From: Muribaculaceae bacterium
GTDB taxonomy: Bacteria; Bacteroidota; Bacteroidia; Bacteroidales; Muribaculaceae
Length of the DNA: 64,000 nucleotides
NCBI GenBank assembly: GCA_029062005.1
Contig: JAIDQZ010000026.1
Span: 17,714-81,713, forward strand
Direction of reading: 5' to 3'
Part shown: in pieces, positions 7,993 through 15,924 of the stretch
Layout: each line of letters starts with the position of its first letter
Numbering within the stretch: the first letter of the stretch is position 1
Translations under genes and position numbers: made by a program
The notes under the pieces: generated by a model
What the model saw: the letters and a program-made list of their open reading frames with translations, nothing else
What the model was told of the DNA's origin: nothing
Database searches by the model: none

Positions 7993-9690
7993 TTAAGAAT
8001 TGAAAAAATCGAGAATCTCTTTGACAAATGAAACTAATACAGGTGAAGCTTCCTTTTTATGAATTTTTTCTAAGGCAGGTACTATCCATTTATTTTTTTG
8101 TGTAGTACCAACTGCCATCCATCCCTCCAGTTCTCCAACTGGAACTATGAAAACTCCTATGGATTTCAGTTTATCAAGCAAATATTTAACCTCATCCCTA
8201 ATGTTATCATCAAATCCCGTTATTCCTTTTGATTTAATCTCACTCCAAGAGGTTATCCCTTTTCTAATTCTGTTCAAAGCTCCTTTCGCTCCATCAAGAG
8301 AATGTTCCTTTTTCTCTAATTGAACTAAAAGTGTTTTGATTTCATTCGTCAATTCCTCAAGGGCTTCATTATCAGACTTTCCTATTACAGTAGAAGCAAT
8401 TTTGTTTCGGAGATTAATAATTTCTTCAGTAATGTTTCCGGTCATGGACATAGATGCTATTAACTTGGTTAGTTGCTCCTCACTATTAAGCGCATCAATG
8501 TCGGCTATTACAGCTACTGGAATACTTGCATCTTTTAATAAAGTCGCTACGGTATGAAGAGTCTGCTTATTTTGCGAGTGGATAAACAGCACGTCTTCGT
8601 TAGAATTGTGATTTATTGTAGCCACACTTTGATAAACAGCTCTATCCGCATCAGCTTCACATACTACAACACCTCTGTAGAAAACACTCTCCACCACTCG
8701 TTGGCTTGAAAGCAAAGGATTTTCAAATAGGGCTTTAGTCGAATTTGATTGTAGAGCAGTAAAAGTTGTATTGTTTGCAGATCTATTTAATCTATAAATA
8801 TCCACGTTATTTCCACTTGCCAAAATCCCTGACAAGAAGTTTGCATTATGTGTACTTATAAGCAACTGACCTTCAATAAGATCTTTATGATCTCCAATCC
8901 ATTTACCTAGAAATCTCGCTTGAGCTGGATGAAGAAAAGCTTCTGGTTCATCTAACAAAACAATACGACCTTTCGAAAATAGTAATCCTAGTATAATACC
9001 AACTAAACTTCTGAATCCATCGCCCTGATCTTCAATTTTGGCTAAATCTTTAGTAATGGGATATGCTTTTCTTGGATCATCTGGAATATCTGGCATCTTT
9101 TCAGCGACTCTTAAACTAAGTATTGTCATTGCACTATAATCTAATGCAATATCCATTTTAAAAGCATCTTTAAAGGCATTCTTAATTATTGGATCAATTT
9201 GATTATCTAAAAATAATGATTGTAATAGGTTGGTAGGATTATTTGTTTCTGGGTTAACTGAACTAACAGAACTTGCTAATGACAACCTATTGGAAGAGCT
9301 TAAATCGGAAACAAAGAATTTTGTTAGATATCCATATATGTACTCTTTCCGACTTTGCTCAGAATTATATAACTGCGCATAATAATTATAATCAAAATCG
9401 CAAGTGTCATTATTTAAAAGGTTGCTACACAGTCCGGATATTACTTTATGTCCAAGCGTATTTTTACTGTCTGATGTGTTCATCCTTTTTAAAAAGGAAT
9501 CGAAATCATTATCCCATTCAAGTTCTATATCATTAATAATGACTGCTCTTGCCTGGGACCCTCTTTCCAAATAACTTTTAATATCTCTTAGTGTTTGAGA
9601 CTTTCCTACATTATTAGGTCCAACCAAGACGGTAATGTCATTTATGTTGAGATCAATACCATTCCTGAGCTTTATTGTTTTAATTTTCAT
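7993..9690 (-). CDS. OLD-family ATPase with TOPRIM nuclease domain
   Basis: The 565-residue protein has an SMC/ABC-type ATPase followed by a TOPRIM domain, the layout of OLD nucleases and of GajA in Gabija. Walker A is GPNNVGKS at 24-31, the DQGDGFRSL signature is at 221-229, Walker B is IVLLDEPEAF at 243-252 and STHN is at 279-282. The TOPRIM acidic residues are E345 (CEADADRA) and D397/D399 (IADIDAL). OLD proteins nick or cut DNA in response to phage or DNA ends. No UvrD-type GajB lies next door, so this is not classical Gabija. The neighbour 98 bases upstream on the same strand is a KAP NTPase, a possible partner. Confidence 0.88.
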   Translation of the reverse strand: MKIKTIKLRNGIDLNINDITVLVGPNNVGKSQTLRDIKSYLERGSQARAVIINDIELEWDNDFDSFLKRMNTSDSKNTLGHKVISGLCSNLLNNDTCDFDYNYYAQLYNSEQSRKEYIYGYLTKFFVSDLSSSNRLSLASSVSSVNPETNNPTNLLQSLFLDNQIDPIIKNAFKDAFKMDIALDYSAMTILSLRVAEKMPDIPDDPRKAYPITKDLAKIEDQGDGFRSLVGIILGLLFSKGRIVLLDEPEAFLHPAQARFLGKWIGDHKDLIEGQLLISTHNANFLSGILASGNNVDIYRLNRSANNTTFTALQSNSTKALFENPLLSSQRVVESVFYRGVVVCEADADRAVYQSVATINHNSNEDVLFIHSQNKQTLHTVATLLKDASIPVAVIADIDALNSEEQLTKLIASMSMTGNITEEIINLRNKIASTVIGKSDNEALEELTNEIKTLLVQLEKKEHSLDGAKGALNRIRKGITSWSEIKSKGITGFDDNIRDEVKYLLDKLKSIGVFIVPVGELEGWMAVGTTQKNKWIVPALEKIHKKEASPVLVSFVKEILDFFNS

Positions 9691-9788
9691 AACCTTAACC
9701 TGTTGTAATTATTCGATATAAATGTTTGAGTGGATAGCCAATTTCCATAAGTATGCCGGCTATAAGAATTACTGATATTCCTCAAATC

Positions 9789-11144
9789 TTAATTTTTAGT
9801 TATCATTGAGTATAGGTATATGTGGTCAAGAACTGTTTCAAGTCTAGGGTGGAAGTCCATAGAATCAATGGCGGTCAGTCTCATCCCGGAATATAGCATT
9901 TGGCATGCATCATCTGTCATTGTGTCTTCTTGATCAATCCATTCCTCAGGAGATTCACGTGTATTTATTAGATGCGCATATCTTCCATATAGACCTAAGA
10001 TTTGCCCTATGAAATAATTATAATCATCAAGATAATTGGGGAATATATTGATAAGATTTATGTATAGATCCTTTATACTATACTTCTTATGCTCAATCTC
10101 TGATAATATTAATGGTTTAAATTTATGAAGCAATAGGAAGAATGCCACATATTGGGCATAATCCTTTACAGAGAATGAAGAACAGATTATGTATAAATGC
10201 CCATAGAATTTTTCAAGTTGCCTTAATGACAATCCGTTTTGGTGAGCCATATTTACAACAATCTCATTTATTTCATCCTCTTTTATTCTATCGAAATTAA
10301 AGAAAGGTTTAATTTCAAATTTTTCAGAAAGATACTCGCAATATGATTTATAATTGGGAGCGGGCAGATTGAATTCAATATCGATGAATCTTCGAAGGTA
10401 TTCTTCCGCATCAATATCTGGCGAATGGAAGTATCCTTTAACGGAGTTACGGAGATGTTTTTTATCTAAAGATAAAACGAAAACAATATCAGGAATTGAG
10501 AAACAGTGTTTTAGACGTTCCAGAACCTTTACAGCATAGTGCGGATTACAACGATCCAATTCATCAATAAAAAATATTATTGGTAGTTGACACATCTCAT
10601 CTTTTACATATGAGCCCTCAATATACTCAGATAAAGACCGTTTGAAGTCATTTAGCCCTTGTTCCTTTTCCCTGTAAGCTTGTAATGATTCTCCTCCGAT
10701 TTTGGCACATTCATCTATTGATGCCTTTACGGCATCTTTTAAAGAGTCACTGTCAATTCCTGTTGTCTTGTGCAAAGCTCCTTTTACAATTTCTGCTGTA
10801 CCAGCTATAAGAATTCGTCCTAGATTGGATTTGATGGCTTCTGGTAATTTTTTTCTTTTTCCAAACTCTGATAATAACGCGCATAGTGGATCATCTGCAT
10901 AGTCCGATTCCCAAGCATTGAAGTGCAACGTTACAAAATGTTCCTTTCGCAATAAACAGGAAAACATTTTTATAAAGGTTGTTTTACCTGTTCCCCAAGG
11001 AGAATCTAGTGATACAACAGCACCTTTATCGAACTTCTTGAATATATTTTTCAACATTACAGCTACTTGCTTCCTGTTAAGTTTATCATATTTGAATGGA
11101 TCATTCTCTGGAATGTCTAATTGTAATGAATAAAAATCTGCCAT
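9789..11144 (-). CDS. KAP-family P-loop NTPase
   Basis: The 451-residue protein carries KAP hallmarks: Walker A SPWGTGKTT at 48-56, HFNAWES at 74-80 and Walker B FFIDELDRCNP at 191-201, followed by RRFIDIEFNLP. KAP ATPases are STAND-like NTPases related to phage-defence and membrane-associated signalling proteins. I see no clear membrane segment. It lies between a regulator remnant and the OLD nuclease on the same strand. Co-operation with the OLD protein is a guess from proximity; the 98-base gap leaves room for a separate promoter. Confidence 0.85.
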   Translation of the reverse strand: MADFYSLQLDIPENDPFKYDKLNRKQVAVMLKNIFKKFDKGAVVSLDSPWGTGKTTFIKMFSCLLRKEHFVTLHFNAWESDYADDPLCALLSEFGKRKKLPEAIKSNLGRILIAGTAEIVKGALHKTTGIDSDSLKDAVKASIDECAKIGGESLQAYREKEQGLNDFKRSLSEYIEGSYVKDEMCQLPIIFFIDELDRCNPHYAVKVLERLKHCFSIPDIVFVLSLDKKHLRNSVKGYFHSPDIDAEEYLRRFIDIEFNLPAPNYKSYCEYLSEKFEIKPFFNFDRIKEDEINEIVVNMAHQNGLSLRQLEKFYGHLYIICSSFSVKDYAQYVAFFLLLHKFKPLILSEIEHKKYSIKDLYINLINIFPNYLDDYNYFIGQILGLYGRYAHLINTRESPEEWIDQEDTMTDDACQMLYSGMRLTAIDSMDFHPRLETVLDHIYLYSMITKN

Positions 11145-11207
11145 AAGAAATTTCGCTTTTTATGTAGTTTCATAGTTAAGGATTATATCTGCCCCAAAGT
11201 GTAATTT

Positions 11208-11745
11208 TTATTTTAGGATAATCCATTTGCCATTTTTTCTAGAACCTTCTCTCTTAATAAAGCCAAGTCTCTTCAGTTCTCTTATTGAACGTGTAACTGT
11301 GGATTCAAAAATTTTAAGAATTTTCATAAGTTCTGTTGCTATAATTTCAGGTTGACTTACAATTTTATTATAAACATCTTGAAGTGTTCCGTTCAGTTGG
11401 TTTATACCGTCATTTATACTGTCACTATCAACTTTAATACCGTCATTAATTCCGTCATGAGGTCTATAAATACCACCAATTGTAGTATTTATACGGTCAT
11501 TTTGATTTTCTTTGTCGTTTTCTTTGTCGTGATTATTAATTTCTTTGTCGCTGCCTTCAGAAGTCATAAAAGTGGAAGATACGCCCTCTTCTCCTTCGTG
11601 GCAAGGAATACGGACGAGGAAGGAGAGACAATATTCGTCTGTCTCAAAAGATGCTGCCGGGGAACCGTTATGGGCTAACTCTCTCTGTATTGTGGGTATG
11701 CCTCAGCGGATCTTCAACATTTGTCGGTAGTGCAATTTGGATATT
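11208..11745 (-). pseudogene. C-terminal remnant of an AlbA/Schlafen-type ATP-binding regulator
   Basis: A 119-residue open frame (11208-11567) encodes a winged-helix C-terminus (STVTRSIRELKRLGFIKREG) preceded by a low-complexity linker repeating DGIN/DGIK units. Upstream in the same frame the DNA still reads GIPTIQRELAHNGSPAASFE, the kind of segment that precedes the C-terminal linker in AAA_4/HATPase_c_4 regulators. A TGA near 11704-11706 interrupts it, and the AlbA and ATPase domains are absent. It is therefore the tail of a decayed paralogue of the intact gene that starts 22 bases further upstream. The short frame could still be translated as a free wHTH protein from ATG 11567. Confidence 0.7.
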
Positions 11746-11767
11746 CATTTAAAGTTCTTATTAGCCT

Positions 11768-13339
11768 TTATTGTTTTCTTCGGTACTTCTGATTGGGATC
11801 ATTAGGATTGTCGGGGATGGTGCGTTCCAATACAGCAATCTCTATCAATGAGGTTATATATTTTTTACGGTTCTTTGACTGATTGGTTATTCCCAATCTA
11901 TCCATAATCTCCTGAGCAGTTCTTGGTACTGAACAGAAATTCCGTATATCCTGCTCCTTCTTAGTTAACTTCCGAGTAACTAAGTTATCCTGAGGTTGGT
12001 TACTATTGTTTTCAGGTTGGTTAGTTACTTGCTCACTTGTCAAAGTATCAGGAACTAAGTTACCTTGGTTAGTTACTTGGTCAACATTGCGAGGAATCGT
12101 GATGACGAACTCGTTGGAGGAATGGGTGATTTCCCGTTGATCGACGCCATTTGAGAAAATCGCGTTCGGATCATACTCGAGGGCTCGACGCACTCCACTG
12201 CCTGCGCCTGTATAGGGGAGTAGGTAGTTGGCATTTGTAAAGAGGAACATATTGCGAGGCATCGATGTTCCGTTTTTTATATCCTCCACCGTAAGTCCAT
12301 TCGGTAGCGCTCCAGGGCTATGAATTTCCACGCGATTGTCAAAAATGAAGATGCGGATAGGAGCCTTGATGCTTAGTGAGCGATGCACTAAGGCGTTGAC
12401 TGTATATTCTATTAGACTTTCGTATGGAATTTCCAATTGACCAAGTGAATTGAATTCCTTTTCCACCTGTACTTTACGAAGATTGCGAGTAAAGAAATTC
12501 ATGATAGTCCTGAACTGATGAAGGATATTTCCTTCTATCTCCATATCGTGCATCTTGTCTCGGAACTGAGTGCCACCGACTGAGTTACCCAAGAAACTGA
12601 TACACTTGGCAGTCATGACAGGAAGCCATCGCTGAGTGTATTTCCCGAAAAGTAGCATGGCTGCTACCGTCAGTTTTCCATCGGGACGAATGAATCTCAG
12701 ATTCTTCAACAACCTTTCGATTGTAGTTCCTGTAATGACAAACTCAGCCATCTGATCAAGCGAATAATCCTTCATATTGAGCTCGTCAATATGTTTCCCC
12801 TTAAACACAGGTGCGAACCTACTCATCAGATACAGTTTGATAGTGTCTGCATCAAGGTCGTCTAGGGTAGCACCCGGCACAGCAGCTTCATCAGGATCGA
12901 AATTCCCGCATTCACTCATCATCTCAGCAAGTTCCGAATTGTCGAACACCTTGCGCTTGTCAGCACCATTCTTAACCCATATCACACCCTTGTTGTCGTG
13001 ATACGGCTTATTCTTACCCTCTGGAACAGTGGCGATAACTACCGCTCCTCCGGTTACCGGAGTATTCTCAACCTCAATCAATACATTTGGAATAACATTC
13101 TCAGATGCGATATTTGTCAAGAGATTAGTAGTCTCCTGTAGTTCTTTATAAGATAGCGCATTAATCTCACCAGATTTGTCGTTAATGCCTATGATGAGCC
13201 TTCCGCCACGAGAATTGCTGAACGCAACCATCTCGCAGCCGATTTCATACTTATCGTCCTTGCTTACGATTCGTTCTTTGAACTGCACCTGCCCAGCTTC
13301 TGCCAAGTCTCTCAATTGAAGTATATTTTGCTCTGTCAT
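11768..13339 (-). CDS. Schlafen AlbA_2-domain ATP-binding transcriptional regulator
   Basis: The 523-residue protein has an N-terminal AlbA_2 domain (QFKER, then MVAFSNSRGGRLIIGIND, about residues 15-55). A middle HATPase_c_4-like region (ESLIEYTVNALVHRSLS, then LPYTGAGSGVRRALE) follows, and then a C-terminal winged helix (EIMDRLGITNQSKNRKKYI). The linker before the wHTH repeats VTNQ/NQP motifs and is polar. Such proteins are common in Bacteroidetes islands; their exact role is unknown, though AlbA_2 domains are linked to nucleic-acid binding and to defence. It follows the TM/Zn-ribbon gene pair on the same strand after a 230-base gap. A broken paralogue lies immediately downstream. Confidence 0.82.
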   Translation of the reverse strand: MTEQNILQLRDLAEAGQVQFKERIVSKDDKYEIGCEMVAFSNSRGGRLIIGINDKSGEINALSYKELQETTNLLTNIASENVIPNVLIEVENTPVTGGAVVIATVPEGKNKPYHDNKGVIWVKNGADKRKVFDNSELAEMMSECGNFDPDEAAVPGATLDDLDADTIKLYLMSRFAPVFKGKHIDELNMKDYSLDQMAEFVITGTTIERLLKNLRFIRPDGKLTVAAMLLFGKYTQRWLPVMTAKCISFLGNSVGGTQFRDKMHDMEIEGNILHQFRTIMNFFTRNLRKVQVEKEFNSLGQLEIPYESLIEYTVNALVHRSLSIKAPIRIFIFDNRVEIHSPGALPNGLTVEDIKNGTSMPRNMFLFTNANYLLPYTGAGSGVRRALEYDPNAIFSNGVDQREITHSSNEFVITIPRNVDQVTNQGNLVPDTLTSEQVTNQPENNSNQPQDNLVTRKLTKKEQDIRNFCSVPRTAQEIMDRLGITNQSKNRKKYITSLIEIAVLERTIPDNPNDPNQKYRRKQ

Positions 13340-13570
13340 GTTTGTTATTCATTGATGTATTGTTAGAAGGTATTCATTGAATGGGGTATGATGCAGAAAA
13401 AGTGGAACTTCTGACTTTAGGATTTTCTTTGGCTCATGAGGTTAAACAGAAGTAGCGAAACGCCTTTTTATCCTTCGTCGAAGTGGAGAAGAGGATGTTT
13501 TTCATCTTTTCTTGCAGAAGGCACATCAGTCATATAAAACCACAGAAAGTCCTTTTACCACATTTTGTCT

Positions 13571-14005
13571 TTACGATCTAAGTTGTATGGTTTCTGTTAC
13601 ACAGAATTCTTTCTTATTTTGCACCCATTTTATAAAAATTGACATGAAATCCGGTGCGCTTGTACAAAGAAGAACGTTAATATCAAAGCTGCCATGTCTT
13701 TTAAGGCAAGGGAAAGTCTTTGAATCATCCCAATGAACATATACTCCTTCTGTTTCGGGAATAATCACTTGAACTTTTTCAGCGTGAATATCTGTCTCTG
13801 AAGCGTTGTAAACTCGTATTCGCCAACCTTTCCCTTGTTTAAAGAAGTTAGCTCGTATGTTTGCTGCTTGTGGGTTATACTTGTGTTTTAGCCAAAGGAA
13901 TAGCTTCCTGATACCGTTAAATATCCCAAATACTACTCCACCAATGGCTATCACTGCTCCGATAGCGGCTGACCAATCTTGGATAGTCCAATTGTTCATT
14001 TCCAT
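13571..14005 (-). CDS. Small membrane protein, unknown
   Basis: The 144-residue protein has one clear N-terminal transmembrane helix (residues about 10-34, AAIGAVIAIGGVVFGIF). A basic stretch (KHKYNPQAA) follows, then a soluble domain rich in beta strands. Its start overlaps the end of the Zn-ribbon gene by 10 bases, so the two are likely co-translated. I do not recognise the family. Its place downstream of a restriction system suggests an accessory role, which is only an inference. Confidence 0.65.
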   Translation of the reverse strand: MEMNNWTIQDWSAAIGAVIAIGGVVFGIFNGIRKLFLWLKHKYNPQAANIRANFFKQGKGWRIRVYNASETDIHAEKVQVIIPETEGVYVHWDDSKTFPCLKRHGSFDINVLLCTSAPDFMSIFIKWVQNKKEFCVTETIQLRS

Positions 14006-14250
14006 TTTTTGAAAATGGAATTTAGCTCTTTTAAAAGAGCTGATTTAACTTCCTGTGCCATATCATCTTTAATTGATTCCAGTTCCTCAGAATTATAATC
14101 CAATAATTCATCTTTACCGCCGGGGTACTCACGCCCACAATTTGAACATTTAATGAAACTTTTATCCTCATTGTATTCAAACATATCCTGACACCCACAT
14201 GTGGCGCATCGTGGATGGAAATCTCTTGTTATATTTTCAACTTTACTCAT
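13996..14250 (-). CDS. Small zinc-ribbon protein
   Basis: The 84-residue protein has two CxxC knuckles, CATCGC (residues 16-21) and CSNCG (35-39), forming a zinc ribbon. A charged helical C-terminus (EELESIKDDMAQEVKSALL) follows. It starts 30 bases after the specificity-subunit gene stops and overlaps the next small gene by 10 bases. It may bind nucleic acid or a partner protein. The family is not recognised. Confidence 0.7.
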   Translation of the reverse strand: MSKVENITRDFHPRCATCGCQDMFEYNEDKSFIKCSNCGREYPGGKDELLDYNSEELESIKDDMAQEVKSALLKELNSIFKKWK

Positions 14251-14280
14251 ATTTTAGTTTATCTCTAAGATTATTTAATT

Positions 14281-15924
14281 TTATTGAATACCAGTAATCT
14301 TCGGTGAAGTTGTATTAGGTTCAATAAATACTGGTGCTCCATTGATATGATAGAATAAAGAAGAAAGAGTCTCCTTCACATTCAATGGGAATTGATTAAA
14401 ATTACACTCATCTCCTAGGGAAAATACCATATACTCTTTTCCCGGGGATTTACGAGGATATCCCAACCCACTCAATTCTTTACTGGACATCTTTTGAATC
14501 CCTTTAATCTCATATACTGAAACTCTGGAGTTGTCTTTAAGATTATACAGATATAGTCTGACTGCATTTGCGAAACACTCAGGTTGATCGGAAGCTGAAC
14601 CTTTACGTCCTCCTAAACGGATATTGTAAAGATGGTTACTCAGTATCCATTCAAGATGCTTCTTGTCGCGGTAACAGCCTATAATAATAGTTTCCTTTAT
14701 GGTATTCCGCTGGTAAATTTCGTAAGGTTCAGCAGCTTGTTGATAAATCTCATTATCTTCTATTGAGTATTCACTTTCATCAATAAGAGTCTGAGTAGTT
14801 GAAATTTCTAAATCTTTGTTGTTCAGAATATCTTGAATACATAGTTTAGTTTGTGAAGATATTAGATTCTCGATGAAATCATAATCTATGCTGCCATCTT
14901 TTTTTACAGGTAGCATCAGAGAGTCTTTACAGATCTTGGATTTTGAAATAGAATCCCCCCAATGATACTTTGGCTTTAGAGACTTATATAAAGCGGAAAC
15001 CAAAAAGAGTTGGGTATTTCGCTTAGGGACATCTATGTCTTTATAATAAAGGGCTAGATTATGGCTATCATTAGAAAAATAATCATTTTCTTGATAAGTA
15101 ATAACCATCGTCTTTCCTCCAATCATAATAGAATTACCTTTTTCAAGGAAATTTGAATCGAATGAGATATACGATTGAATGGAATTATTGGACTCACCGG
15201 CACCTACATAAGGAATATTCCCACTATCCGGCACTACCTGCGCTTTCAAAATACTGTGTGTGTTGACTACGATGAAAGCTCCATTTTCACCACTGATGGG
15301 ATATTCTCTCCATTCTACACGATTTTGTCGGATGGCAACGAGCGCAGCGAGTTCGCCATCCGATAAAATCGTATCGGATAGCCCGGCTGCTTGTAAATAT
15401 GCTTTGAGCGTCGCCACACGCTCCGCTTTGAGCGTCGCTATGTAGCGACGCATAAAATCAAAAGCTAGTTTCCCTTTGGTGATAGATGGCAATATAATAT
15501 AGTTGTTCTTTAAAGTTGGTTTAGTAGCCATGTTTCCATAAGAATATACTTTAGGGAGATATGACATTGCGGCTACTAAATATAATCCAACAGCTTCATC
15601 ACTTAATACTCCACCAGAAAATGAAAATACATGATTATGCGTAGCTAACTTATATGGTTCTGATCTATAATAAGCATTTCCAAAGAAATCTATTGTTATG
15701 GAATTTGCAGTGAAAATTCGAGCATTTCGATCGGTATATCCCTTAATCCCTTGATTTGTAACGCCAGAGTTAATAAACATACAACCTCTCCCATTGATAT
15801 CCGAATTTTGAATATCAACGTCACCGCTTTGCGGCTCGTCAAACAAATCTCCAATTTTGAATTTTTCAAATGTGCCCCCGTCATCAAGGAATTCTTGAGT
15901 TAATTTTGAGAGACGGGGGCTCAC
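14281..15924 (-). CDS. Restriction-modification specificity subunit with extra C-terminal domain
   Basis: The 547-residue S-type subunit has two target-recognition halves, about residues 15-155 and 205-345. Each ends in an amphipathic stretch of the MLPVKKDGSIDYDFIENLI or LPSITKGKLAFDFMRRYI kind. Between them is a spacer with an 8-residue repeat ATLKAERV/ATLKAYLQ (163-178). Residues about 400-547 form an extension I do not recognise, containing IIGCYRDKKHLEWIL and LGYPRKSPGKEYMVF. The ATG overlaps the stop of the RM subunit (ATGA), as in BcgI-type systems where the S subunit guides a fused RM polypeptide. The recognition sequence cannot be told from this. Confidence 0.85.
   Translation of the reverse strand: MSPRLSKLTQEFLDDGGTFEKFKIGDLFDEPQSGDVDIQNSDINGRGCMFINSGVTNQGIKGYTDRNARIFTANSITIDFFGNAYYRSEPYKLATHNHVFSFSGGVLSDEAVGLYLVAAMSYLPKVYSYGNMATKPTLKNNYIILPSITKGKLAFDFMRRYIATLKAERVATLKAYLQAAGLSDTILSDGELAALVAIRQNRVEWREYPISGENGAFIVVNTHSILKAQVVPDSGNIPYVGAGESNNSIQSYISFDSNFLEKGNSIMIGGKTMVITYQENDYFSNDSHNLALYYKDIDVPKRNTQLFLVSALYKSLKPKYHWGDSISKSKICKDSLMLPVKKDGSIDYDFIENLISSQTKLCIQDILNNKDLEISTTQTLIDESEYSIEDNEIYQQAAEPYEIYQRNTIKETIIIGCYRDKKHLEWILSNHLYNIRLGGRKGSASDQPECFANAVRLYLYNLKDNSRVSVYEIKGIQKMSSKELSGLGYPRKSPGKEYMVFSLGDECNFNQFPLNVKETLSSLFYHINGAPVFIEPNTTSPKITGIQ
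15321..15370. repeat. Inverted repeat inside the specificity gene
   Basis: GATTTTGTCGGATGGC (15321-15336) and GCCATCCGATAAAATC (15355-15370) are inverted copies with one mismatch, separated by 18 bases. They lie where the protein passes from the spacer to the second recognition half. They could form an mRNA hairpin or serve as a recombination crossover. Confidence 0.6.
15401..15451. repeat. 24-bp-period repeat and hairpin in the specificity-gene spacer
   Basis: GCTTTGAGCGTCGC occurs at 15401-15414 and 15425-15438, a 24-bp period encoding ATLKA twice. A perfect 9-bp hairpin GCGTCGCTA-TG-TAGCGACGC lies at 15432-15451. Repeat-number change here would alter the distance between the two recognition halves. 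Confidence 0.7.

Noticed and set aside
7993..9690. Gabija system
   Set aside because: No UvrD-like GajB gene is next to the OLD protein.
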